64,000 nucleotides of DNA, taken from contig CAVUZI010000006.1 in NCBI GenBank assembly GCA_963745955.1, forward strand, positions 1 to 64,000, given 5' to 3'. Origin of the DNA: Bog-756 sp963745955. GTDB taxonomy: Bacteria > Actinomycetota > Acidimicrobiia > Acidimicrobiales > RAAP-2. Both the position numbers and the translations under genes were made by a program. Below are positions 56,520 to 64,000 of the stretch, piece after piece. Within the stretch, counting starts at the first letter, position 1, and each line of letters starts with the position of its first letter. The notes beneath the pieces were generated by a model. It worked only from the letters and a program-made list of their open reading frames with translations. It ran no database searches and was not told the origin of the DNA.

Positions 56520-56729
56520 CTACTCGGCCAGGGGATCGTCCTCGGCGAAGGTGTCCTCTTTCTGAGCGGTGCCGAGGATCTCGTCGTAGTCGTCCTCGGT
56601 GGCCAGGCACCATGAGGCGTGCTTGTCATCGGGCTCGGCCCCGCATTCGGGACAGCGCCGACTGGCCGTTGCGACGGATCGCTTCAAACTACGCGCTTCT
56701 TCGAAGCGGCGATGGCGTCCCTTCTTCAC
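56520..56729 (-). CDS. Small zinc-ribbon protein
   Basis: 69 residues from a GTG 8 bases after AAGGAG. Basic N-terminus KKGRHRRFEEARSLKRS, then a four-ligand ribbon RCPECGAEPDDKHASWC (CxxC, later His and Cys), and an acidic C-terminus EDDYDEILGTAQKEDTFAED. Function unknown; probably a small nucleic-acid or protein-binding factor. The frame is open to 56795 without a better start. Confidence 0.7.
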   Translation of the reverse strand: MKKGRHRRFEEARSLKRSVATASRRCPECGAEPDDKHASWCLATEDDYDEILGTAQKEDTFAEDDPLAE

Positions 56730-56859
56730 GGAAACAACTCCTTGCCCCACCAGGGGTGGCACGCACTCAGGCCACCCTCGGGCCGGAGTGACCACCTATC
56801 ACCAATGCGAGCCAGTGTAGTGCGGGGCGCCCTCATTCGTAGCACAGCGGCCGCGCCGG

Positions 56860-56874
56860 TACCATCGGGCCATG
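56860..56874 (+). promoter_or_regulatory. Possible leaderless promoter
   Basis: TACCAT at 56860-56865 looks like a -10 element placed 6 bases before the ATG at 56872, and no Shine-Dalgarno is present, suggesting a leaderless mRNA. No clear -35. Confidence 0.35.
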
Positions 56875-57105
56875 GCTGATCAATTCGACCCCCAGGCTAT
56901 GGTGGAACGCTTCCGGGCCAGGGCCGACGCGGTGAGATCCCGGGGCCTGCCACCCGTCGAAGGGCCTGACCGCGAACGGTTCAAACAGCAGGCCCAAGCC
57001 GACTTCATGGACTTCGCCATGATCGGGGACGCCGAACCCTCGATCGAGAACGGGATCCTGACCCTCCGGATCGACCTGCGCCCGCCCGCGGCTCCGGGAG
57101 GCTGA
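56872..57105 (+). CDS. Small conserved-looking acidic protein, function unknown
   Basis: 77 residues, complete from ATG to stop, cytoplasmic. MADQFDPQAMVERFRARADA, RERFKQQAQADFMDFAMIGD and NGILTLRIDLRPP suggest two helices followed by two strands. I do not recognise a family. The codon pattern is typical of the neighbours, which supports it as real. Convergent with the flavin reductase. Confidence 0.6.
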   Translation: MADQFDPQAMVERFRARADAVRSRGLPPVEGPDRERFKQQAQADFMDFAMIGDAEPSIENGILTLRIDLRPPAAPGG

Positions 57106-57157
57106 GACCGAAGCGGCCTGCGGTCCGGCCGGCGCCGCGGTTCCGGCGCCGCGTTCT

Positions 57158-57185
57158 TCCGCCGACGTTCATCCGCCGTAGTTCA
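57158..57185. repeat. Two tandem 14-bp repeats containing the flavin-reductase stop
   Basis: tccgccgacgttca (57158-57171) and tccgccgtagttca (57172-57185) are adjacent; together they hold the last codons (Asn-Tyr-Gly-Gly) and the stop of the flavin reductase at 57169-57171. Just upstream ggcgccgcggttcc is also nearly repeated. Confidence 0.7.
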
Positions 57186-57777
57186 TCCTGGTGTCCTCCA
57201 TGCGCAGCACCCCGGGCTCCCCGCCCCCGGCGGCGTCGTCACCCCCTCCAGCCTCGGTTTCGCCCGCGTCGACGACCTCGCCGACGAACAGGACGTGACT
57301 GGCCACCCCCACCGTCCCATCACCGTCCCACCGGAGGAGGTGACGCACGTCGCACGCCAGCCACGACCGGGCCACGGCCAGGCAGGGAAGGCCGCCGGCC
57401 ACTTCGCGGACCGGTTCACCCTGGAGGGAGACGGCGGACCCGGCCCCGTCCAATTCCACCGAGTCGGTCGGCTTCACGAACCGACGGACGACGGCCCGGG
57501 CGGACCGGGGCAGCACGCTGACCGAAAAGCTGCCTCCCTGCTCGATGAGCCGACGGGTCACCGAGCCCTGTTCCACTGCCACGGCCACCAGCTTGGGCGC
57601 GGTGGCCACCTGCATGACCCAGTTGCAGGTCATCATGTTGCGCTCCGCTCCGGCCCGGCTCCCCACCACGAAGAGCCCGGTGGGCAGCGACCACAGCACC
57701 CGCCGGCGAAGGCGGTCGTACTCCTCCCGATCGCGGCCCTCCGGGTACGGGCCGACACCGCTGTCTACGAGCGGCAT
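57169..57777 (-). CDS. Flavin reductase-like domain protein
   Basis: FMN-binding split-barrel protein of 202 residues: LWSLPTGLFVVGSRAGAERN, MMTCNWVMQVATAPKLVAVA, EQGSVTRRLIEQGGSFSVSV, then CLAVARSWLACDVRHLLRWD and HVLFVGEVVDAGE near the end. This is the short-chain flavin reductase (HpaC/RutF-like) fold; it may supply reduced flavin or bind flavin as a cofactor. Partner monooxygenase is not in the window. ATG at 57777 is the second possible start; a GTG lies 6 bases earlier. Confidence 0.85.
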   Translation of the reverse strand: MPLVDSGVGPYPEGRDREEYDRLRRRVLWSLPTGLFVVGSRAGAERNMMTCNWVMQVATAPKLVAVAVEQGSVTRRLIEQGGSFSVSVLPRSARAVVRRFVKPTDSVELDGAGSAVSLQGEPVREVAGGLPCLAVARSWLACDVRHLLRWDGDGTVGVASHVLFVGEVVDAGETEAGGGDDAAGGGEPGVLRMEDTRMNYGG

Positions 57778-57830
57778 GGCCACCCGACGGGCACCCGGTC
57801 GGAGCCGGCATCGGCCGGGGCGGTCACGGG

Positions 57831-58425
57831 TCAGTTTCCGAACGGGTCATCGTTGTCGTCGCTCGGAGCCGTGGTTGACGTCGACGGTGTGTGCCCGGTG
57901 ACAGATGTGATGCGCTCGACCGCGGTGCGCAGCATGGGAATGAGCTTGGCCCGCTCGGTCGACGATCGCCGGAGCAGGGACTCGTTCCCATTGGCCCCGT
58001 TGTAGCAGTCGTTGCCCGCAGCAGCTGCGTCCTCGTAGGCGGCGTTGAGCTGGTCGGTCAACTGGGTGTCCGGGCTCGGCAGGTCACCGATCGCCGTCTG
58101 GGCGTCGTTGGTCAGAAGGGCGCACACCGTTCGCAACGCGGCGGCTGTGTTGTGGTGGGAAAGGGCCAGGTCGATGTTGCGGCTGTCCACCGCCACCTGT
58201 CCGATGGCGGCACCACCCCCGGACGTGGTCATCCAGCGCGGAGAGCTGCGCGGCCGGCGGCCCCGACTGGTCGAGCGTGCACCCGGAGGCGAGCGCGGCG
58301 CAGATGACGGCCATGCTCATGCCGGTCAGCACGGGGGCCGCCCGCCGCGCTCGGGGTCGACGCGGGCGGCGGCGCCACAGGACCGAGAGCGCGGCGATCG
58401 ATGTTCCAGAGGGCAGACTCGTCAC
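57831..58425 (-). CDS. Predicted lipoprotein of unknown function (one frameshift)
   Basis: The N-terminus has a basic region (WRRRPRRPRARRAAP), a hydrophobic stretch and the lipobox ALASGC, then TLDQSGPPAAQLSAL. An extra base near 58233 breaks the frame; beyond it TTSGGGAAIGQVAVDSRNID, LALSHHNTAAALRTVCALLT and RTAVERITSVTGH form a helical domain ending in a Ser/Thr/Asp-rich tail. GTG at 58425 overlaps the DUF3151 stop (TAGTG) and gives a long signal; ATG at 58320 would be too short of charge. Function unknown. Confidence 0.7.
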
Positions 58426-58907
58426 TAGGCCGGGAAGCCCGTCCACTCAGGACGCCAGGACGGTTCGAGCTGGCGCAGGAATTGGGCACACCGCTCCTCC
58501 TCGCCGTGTTCCCCGATGGCCCCGGACGCGGAACGGAGGCCGTCGAGGCAACGCAGGAACCCGCGATTGGACTCGTGCTCCCACCGGACCAGACCCGAGC
58601 CCTTCCAGCCCGCCGACCGCAACGCGTCGAGACCGCGGTGGTAACCCACCCGGAAGTAGGCGTAGGCCTCGACGTCGTCCCGGGCCAGCGATCCGAGGGC
58701 GGCCCATGCGGTCAGCGACCGGGGGTCGGCACGGACGACGTCGGAGACGGCGTGGCGACGGCGCTCACCGGGTTGGGCGATGGCCGCCTCCAGGCCCGAC
58801 CTCACCGCCTCGGGCTCCTCGGGCAGCACCGTCTCCGGCAAGCCCGCCGTGAGCCTGACTGGTGACCGGTCGGACCTGTCGGACCCGTCGGTCCCTGGGC
58901 TGCTCAT
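58425..58907 (-). CDS. DUF3151 family protein
   Basis: 160 residues, actinobacterial family of unknown function. LTAGLPETVLPEEPEAVRSG, FRVGYHRGLDALRSAGWKGS and LVRWEHESNRGFLRCLDGLR are its characteristic sequences; tetratricopeptide-like helices are likely. ATG at 58907, followed by a charged Ser/Asp/Arg stretch. Tightly coupled to the lipoprotein gene. Confidence 0.88.
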   Translation of the reverse strand: MSSPGTDGSDRSDRSPVRLTAGLPETVLPEEPEAVRSGLEAAIAQPGERRRHAVSDVVRADPRSLTAWAALGSLARDDVEAYAYFRVGYHRGLDALRSAGWKGSGLVRWEHESNRGFLRCLDGLRSASGAIGEHGEEERCAQFLRQLEPSWRPEWTGFPA

Positions 58908-58999
58908 CGCGCTCAGTGTAGGACCGGGGGGATCGGTCTCCCGCCGCGCCGGACCTCCGGCCGCCACCGGGCAGTGCCGCCGATGCGCCCTGGTGCCGA

Positions 59000-60286
59000 T
59001 CAGTCGAACTTCACCAGGTGGTAGTCCCGTTTGCCCCGCCGGAGCACCAGATACCTGCCCGCCACCAGGTCGTCCGGCCTGATCAGGCGCCCGGGCTCGC
59101 TCTCGCGGCGGTTGTTGACGTAGGCCCCTCCCTGCTCGATCGTGGTCGTGGCCCGGCCCTTCGAGGGCACCAGCCCGGTCTCGACCAGCAGGTCGACCAG
59201 CCCCAGGCCCTGTCCATCGAGGCGGGTCCGGGCCAACGTGGTCGACGGGGCGTCGGCGAACACATCGAGCAAGGTTCGCTCGTCGAGCAAGGCGACCCCC
59301 TCCCCGAACAGGGCGGCCCCGGCCTGCTCGGCACGCGCCGTCTCGGTGGGCCCGTGGACCAGCGTACAGACCTGACGAGCCAGCTCGCGTTGCGACTCGC
59401 GCCGTTCGGGCCTCGAAGCGGTGGACTCGTCGAGGGCCAGGATGGCGTCGTGGTCGAGGAACGTGAAGTACCGCAGATAGGAGCCGACCACCGCATCCTC
59501 GCTGCGCAGGAAGAATTGATACAGCTGATAGGGGCTCGTCCGGGCGGGGTCGAGCCACACGGTCCCGGACTCGGTCTTGCCGAATTTCGTCCCGTCCGCC
59601 TTGAGCACCAACGGGGTGGTCAGTCCCCATACCTCCTGCTGACGGACCTTGCGCACCAGCTCGGTCCCCATGGTGATGTTCCCCCACTGATCGCTGCCCC
59701 CCAACTGGAGCCGGCAGCCGAACGCGTCGAACAGGTGGAGGAAGTCGTAGGCCTGCAGGAGCATGTAGCTGAATTCGGTGAAGGAGATGCCCTGGTCGGC
59801 GCGGGCAAGGCGCGTCTTCACCGAGTCCTTGGCCACCATCTGGTTGACGGTGAAGTGCTTCCCCACGTCCCGAAGGAACTCGAAGAGCGACATGGGCCGG
59901 AGCCACTCGGCGTTGTTGAGCAGCAGGGCCTGTCCCGATCCGTCGTCCTGGCCGAAATCGAGGAAGTGCTCCAGCTGGCGTCGGATGCCCTCGAGGTTTG
60001 ACTGCAGCGCCTCCTCGCTGAGGAGCGACCGCTCCTCGGACTTGCCTCCCGGGTCACCGACGAATCCGGTGCCCCCGCCGGCCACGGCGATGGGCCGGTG
60101 GCCGGCCAGCTGCAGGCGGCGGAGGTTGCAGACCTGCAGCAGATGCCCGACGTGCATGCTGTCGGCCGTCGGATCGAATCCGCTGTACGCGGTCAGCCGA
60201 TCGGAGTCCAGGTGCCTCTCGAGCTGGGCGTCGGTCACTTGATGGATCAGTCCCCTGAACCGGAGGTCATCGGCGAGATGGGCCAT
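59000..60286 (-). CDS. tyrS: Tyrosyl-tRNA synthetase
   Basis: Class I enzyme, 428 residues. AYSGFDPTADSMHVGHLLQV has the HIGH-type HVGH; YDFLHLFDAFGCRLQLGGSD and QWGNITMGTELV bind tyrosine/ATP; LKADGTKFGKTESGTVWLD is the KMSKS-type loop (KFGKT). C-terminal S4 RNA-binding domain: GLVPSKGRATTTIEQGGAYV and RYLVLRRGKRDYHLVKFD. The 159 bases upstream lack a T-box consensus. Intact. Confidence 0.97.
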   Translation of the reverse strand: MAHLADDLRFRGLIHQVTDAQLERHLDSDRLTAYSGFDPTADSMHVGHLLQVCNLRRLQLAGHRPIAVAGGGTGFVGDPGGKSEERSLLSEEALQSNLEGIRRQLEHFLDFGQDDGSGQALLLNNAEWLRPMSLFEFLRDVGKHFTVNQMVAKDSVKTRLARADQGISFTEFSYMLLQAYDFLHLFDAFGCRLQLGGSDQWGNITMGTELVRKVRQQEVWGLTTPLVLKADGTKFGKTESGTVWLDPARTSPYQLYQFFLRSEDAVVGSYLRYFTFLDHDAILALDESTASRPERRESQRELARQVCTLVHGPTETARAEQAGAALFGEGVALLDERTLLDVFADAPSTTLARTRLDGQGLGLVDLLVETGLVPSKGRATTTIEQGGAYVNNRRESEPGRLIRPDDLVAGRYLVLRRGKRDYHLVKFD

Positions 60287-60445
60287 GGCCTCAGCCTGCC
60301 ACGTCGCCGAACCGCGGCCATCACCTGCCCGGATGCACCACCGTCTGCTACCACCGCGGGCGGCGGGTACGGCGCGCGCCGACCGCTACGATCTGGTCCC
60401 GTCCCGTCCCGCACCACAACCCAACTCGTCGCCGAGGACCGCCCG

Positions 60446-61791
60446 ATGCCCAATCCGTATCTCCGAGGGAACTTCGCGCCCGTGCTCGAGGAACGTAGCG
60501 ATGACATCGAACTCCCGGTGACCGGGGTGATCCCGCCCGATCTCGAGGGACGGCTGTTGCGGAACGGTCCCAATCCGGCGGTGATCCCCGTCGAGGAGTC
60601 CGACTACCACTGGTTCAGCGGGGACGGCATGGTCCATGCCATCTCGCTGGCCGGCAGCCGGGCCACCGGCTACCGGAATCGATGGGTGCGGACCAGGGCG
60701 CTCGCCGCCAAGACCGGTACGCCGCCGCCCAGGGGACCGGGCGAGCCGATCGACGGGCCGGCCAACACCCACGTCATCCGGCATGCCGGCACGACCCTCG
60801 CCCTGGTGGAGACCGGTTTCCCGCACGCCCTTTCGTCCGATTTGGGTCGGGCCCGCGTCTACGACTTCGACGGCGCACTGGCGTCACCGATGACGGCGCA
60901 CCCCAAAGTCGACCCCGTGAGCGGAGAGCTGGTCTTCTTCGGCACCGACGTCTTCGGGCCGCCGTTCCTCCGGTACCACGTGGCCGACGCCACGGGGGCC
61001 CTGGTCCGCACCGAGGAGATCGAGCTGCCCCGGGCCACGATGATCCACGACTTCGGGGTGACGGCGACACGGGTGGTCTTCCTCGACCTGCCCGTTGTGT
61101 TCGACCTCGAGCTTGCCGCCAACGGTCGGTCCATCCCCTACCGGTGGATGCCCGAGGCCGGGGCCCGGGTCGGCGTGATGCCACGGACCGGTGGGAACGC
61201 CGAGGTCCGCTGGATAGGGATCGACCCGTCTACGTGTTCCACGTCCTCAACTGTTACGACGACGGTGACCGCGTGGTCATCGACGTCATCCGCTACGACG
61301 AGGCGTTCGACACCCCGCCGGGAGAGGTCCTCAGCCTCGATACGCCGGTGCTGGCCCGTTGGACCGTCGACCTCGCTTCCGACCGGGTCTCCGAGCAGCG
61401 TCTCGACGACACCCCGGTCGAGTTCCCGCGGGTGGACGACGACGTGGCCGGACTCCCCCATCGGTACGGCTACTGCACCCGGATCGCGGACCGAGCCGAC
61501 CAACCCGGCTACCGGGGCCTGGTCAAGTACGACCTGGTACGCGACGAGTCGATCCGGTTCGACCCGGGCGAGCATCTCTCCCCCGGGGAACCGGTGTTCG
61601 TGAAGGGCGCCGACGGCCGGGGCGAGGACGAAGGCTGGATCCTCAGCGTGGTCTACGACGCCACCCGGGACGCCAGCGACCTGGTCATCCTCGACGCCAC
61701 GTCCTTCGGCGGGCCGCCGGTGGCCACCGTCCACCTCCCGGTCCGTGTCCCGTTCGGCTTTCACGGATCGTGGGTGCCGACGGGCCGGTAA
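60446..61791 (+). CDS. Carotenoid cleavage oxygenase (RPE65/CCD family, one frameshift)
   Basis: Non-haem iron dioxygenase that cleaves a polyene or related alkene. NPYLRGNFAPVLEE, GRLLRNGPNPAVIPVEESDY, HWFSGDGMVHAISLAG are N-terminal landmarks. The four iron His are seen in TAHPKVDP, TMIHDFGVT, YVFHVLNCYDDG and FGFHGSWVP. A base seems missing near 61230, between RWIGIDP and VYVFHVLN. About 448 residues, a normal length. ATG at 60446. Substrate unknown; no carotenoid synthesis genes are in the window, so lignostilbene-type substrates are possible. Confidence 0.9.
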
Positions 61792-61919
61792 CCCCCCGAC
61801 CAGGGGTGACACCAGATCCGACTTCGGTCGTGGGAAACTGTACGTCTCCAATGGACAGGGCAGTCATCCACTGCCGATAGATCGCACTTTCGATCAAGTG
61901 TTCCGAGACCCGAACCCCC

Positions 61920-63318
61920 TTGCCACCATCTGAACCCCCCCCACCCAGAGGGTCGCGCCCGTCAGGGAGCTCCTCAGGAGGCTCGACCGGACGGCCGCGG
62001 GCATCCTCGAACGTTCCGGTCCGGGGGAATGGTCGTGGACCCGAGTTCCCGGGGCCCATCCTGGGCGGGCAGGTCGAGGTCCCGTCCCGACGCGAGATGC
62101 GCAGGGCGAAGAGACGCCGGCGCCGGCCGGCCGAACGGCTCCTGCGGGTGGCCATCGGCCTGGTGGTGTTCCTCCTGGTCGTGGCCGGTCTGGGCTACGG
62201 CTACTTCCGCTACCAGTGGAGCAAGGTCTCCTCCAGCCCATGCTCCTCCTGCGTCGCCGCGGCCAACGGCCAGCCCTACAACGTGCTGTTGATCGGCTCC
62301 GACAGCCGGGTCGGGGAGACCGCAGCCGAGGCCCAGCAGTTCGGCAACGCCACCAACGCCGGTGGCCAACGGAGCGACACCATCAAGATCGTCCACGTCG
62401 ATCCCGCCAGCGGGCACCGCCTCGACCCTGTCCATCCCGCGGGACACCTTTGTGACCCTCTCCGGGATGGCCGCCAGCACCGAACTCTCCGGCCCAAACA
62501 AGATCAACGCCGCCTTCGCCAGCGGCCCCGACGCCCTGATCAAGACCATCGAGAACACCTTCGGGATACCCATCAGCCACTACATCGTGATCAGCTTCTT
62601 CGGGCTGCAGGACGCCGTCAACGCCCTCGGGGGCATCTCGATGGACTTCCCGTACCCCGTCCGTGATCAGGACTGCTCGACCGGCGTCTGCTACAACAAC
62701 TCCGGGCTCAACATCCCCACCCCGGGATGCCAGGTGCTGGACGGGGCGCAGGCCCTCGCGCTGTCCCGCTCCCGTTACTTCCAGTACTACACCGATGGCC
62801 AATGGAACTCCGACCCCACCTCGGACATCGGCCGGATAGAACGCCAGAACCTCATCATCTCGGCGGCCCTCGACAGGGCCAAGTCGACCTACAACCCGTT
62901 CCGGCTCAACACGCTTCTGACCTCGGTGGTCCACGACTTCAGCAAGGACGACGGGCTGAGCCCCGACGACCTCTTCTCCCTGGCCGAGCGGTACCACGCC
63001 TTCTCCGGCTCCTCCCTCCAGACCTACACACTGCCCACCGTGGGCGCCGCCTCCTCGGCGGCGGGCGATGTCGAAGTGGTGCAGCCCGAGGCGGCGGCGC
63101 AGATGATCAACCAGTTCCTCGGCGGCGCCGTGGGACCGATCGTCACGCCGCCGCTCGACGCCTACGGCAACCCCGTCGCCCTGCCGGTCACCGCCCCGAC
63201 GACGGCCCCGACCACGGCCCAGACCGCCGCCCCGGCCACCGCAGCCGCGCCGGGCGCCACCACGGCGACCACCGCGCCGACCTCGAACGTTCCCTCCTTC
63301 GACCCACAGCCCTGCTGA
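61920..63318 (+). CDS. LytR-CpsA-Psr family protein (cell-wall glycopolymer ligase, one frameshift)
   Basis: Attaches glycopolymers to peptidoglycan. Basic region RRAKRRRRRPAERLLR, one membrane helix (about 62150-62205), then the LCP domain: NVLLIGSDSRVGE and SDTIKIVHVDPASG; after an extra base near 62418 LSIPRDTFVTLSGM, KINAAFASGPDALIKTIENT, HYIVISFFGLQDAVNALGGI, ALALSRSRYFQYY and IGRIERQNLIISAALDRAK. The C-terminal tail is Thr/Ala/Pro-rich. TTG at 61920 is the farthest start; ATG at 62097 gives a compact N-terminus. Located outside the membrane apart from its anchor. Confidence 0.88.
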
Positions 63319-63429
63319 CCGCGGCCCGTCGACCGGCGGCGGTGCTGACCGAGCCCCGTCGACCGTCGACCCACAGCCGTGCTGACCGCGGCCCGTCGAC
63401 CCACAGCCGTGCTGACCGCGGCCCGTCCA
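63303..63429. repeat. 30-bp tandem repeats spanning the LCP gene end towards menD
   Basis: Four 30-bp units (63303, 63333, 63370, 63400) of the form cccacagccgtgctgaccgc... with a 7-base insert between units 2 and 3, and a partial fifth running into the menD end. The first unit contains the last codons and TGA of the LCP gene (63316-63318), so the array again copies a gene's 3' end between convergent genes. Confidence 0.88.
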
Positions 63430-63442
63430 CCCGCGGCCGTGC

Positions 63443-64000
63443 TTAGCGCTCGATGGCCTCGACGACGGCGGCGTTGATCCGGCGGTGAACGGCCACGTTC
63501 TCGTGCCGCCCGGGCAGCCCGACCCGGATCACCGACATCGATCCACCGACCAGCCGCCGGTCCAGCGTGTCCTCGAACCCGGCGGCGCCGGCTGCCGGGC
63601 CGCACTCGTCGACGGGCCACCCGAAGCCTGCGGCCACCGAGGCCACGTCGGGGAGCTGGGGTGTCCCGAAGAGCCGGTCGAAGGAGTCCGTATCGAGCAC
63701 CCCGGCAGGGTCGAGGAACGAGAAGATCCCGCCGCCGTCGTTGTCGGCCACGACGACGGTCAAGGGTGCCGTGAGCCCCTCGGCGCGAACCAACGCCGAG
63801 ACGTCGTGGAGAAAGGCCAGGTCGCCGACCAGTGCCACGGTCGGGACGGAAGAGGCGAGTGCCACGCCCAGCGCGGTGGACACCACCCCGTCGATGCCGT
63901 TGGCGCCGCGGTTGGCCACGACCCGAGGTGGGTCGGGGCGCGGCGCGGCGAATGCCTCCACGTCCCGGACGGGCATGGATGAGGACACGACCAGCACCGA
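63443..64000 (-). CDS. menD: MenD (SEPHCHC synthase), C-terminal part, cut by the window edge
   Basis: C-terminal thiamine-diphosphate domain of the enzyme that adds 2-oxoglutarate-derived succinyl semialdehyde to isochorismate in menaquinone synthesis. SSSMPVRDVEAFAAP, VVANRGANGIDGVVSTALGV, VALVGDLAFLHDVSALVRAE (GD of the ThDP motif) and VVADNDGGGIFSFLDPAG are diagnostic. About 185 of some 550 residues are visible; the start lies beyond 64000. Implies a menaquinone respiratory chain. Confidence 0.9.
   Translation of the reverse strand, partial: SVLVVSSSMPVRDVEAFAAPRPDPPRVVANRGANGIDGVVSTALGVALASSVPTVALVGDLAFLHDVSALVRAEGLTAPLTVVVADNDGGGIFSFLDPAGVLDTDSFDRLFGTPQLPDVASVAAGFGWPVDECGPAAGAAGFEDTLDRRLVGGSMSVIRVGLPGRHENVAVHRRINAAVVEAIER

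Noticed and set aside
60287..60445. T-box leader for tyrS (and before pheS)
   Set aside because: No T-box consensus or specifier-like structure was recognisable.
61792..61919. Intrinsic terminator after the carotenoid oxygenase
   Set aside because: Only a 4-bp CCCC/GGGG stem without a T-run; too weak to call.

Overview
The window is a dense, high-GC (roughly 70 % by eye) chromosomal segment of an actinobacterium. The evidence is gene content and order: actinobacterial integration host factor (mIHF) heading gmk-rpoZ-coaBC-metK-priA-def-fmt-rpe-rib-hisG, the order infC-rpmI-rplT-trmH-pheS-pheT-arg, type II dehydroquinase, DUF3151 and DUF1844 proteins, a DUF222-HNH protein and an ECF sigma factor with a zf-HC2 anti-sigma factor. 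Frequent GTG starts and GTGA/ATGA/TGATG stop-start overlaps fit this. A deep-branching class such as Acidimicrobiia is a guess from gene order, not shown by the sequence. I saw no rRNA, tRNA, CRISPR array, transposase, integrase or prophage. No stretch longer than 300 bases lacks a gene; the largest gap is 37286-37578.

Layout. (1) 103-2055, minus: lipoprotein, ECF sigma factor, anti-sigma factor. (2) 2240-10820, minus: a complete arginine cluster argC-J-B-D-F-R-G-H, with ARG boxes over its promoter at 11002-11036. (3) 11025-11876, plus: a helical protein of unknown function with a 45-bp repeat. (4) 11748-17921, minus: infC-rpmI-rplT-trmH-pheS-pheT. (5) 18124-20278, plus: a DUF1844 protein and an MFS sugar-type permease. 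(6) 20241-33133, minus: the mIHF-to-hisG superoperon ending in a cold-shock-domain protein. (7) 33289-38882: mostly plus-strand accessory genes (5-oxoprolinase pxpA and a pxpB-pxpC fusion, DUF222-HNH protein, GNAT, a hypothetical protein) between pyrF and mIHF. (8) 39018-54723, minus: prepilin peptidase, aroC-K-B-Q, aminopeptidase P, efp, nusB, then pyrR-B-C-carA-carB-pyrD-pyrF with a PyrR-binding loop in the pyr leader. (9) 54920-64000, mixed: NfuA, a divergent Cys-rich protein, small proteins, flavin reductase, lipoprotein, DUF3151, tyrS, carotenoid oxygenase, an LCP-family ligase and the end of menD.

Function. This is mainly housekeeping biosynthesis: arginine, pyrimidines, chorismate, riboflavin, SAM, CoA and translation. 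Regulation visible in the sequence includes ArgR sites over the argC promoter, a PyrR RNA loop before pyrR, and a non-canonical ATA start for infC.

Caution. At least 20 core genes are split by single-base frame changes. In about 20 sites deleting one base restores the family sequence, so the assembly probably contains insertion errors. I annotate such genes over their full span and give the break points. The in-frame ArgF-ArgR fusion must be read in that light. Apart from that, the most unusual structure is a set of short tandem repeats at convergent gene ends; three of them copy a neighbouring gene's last codons and stop.
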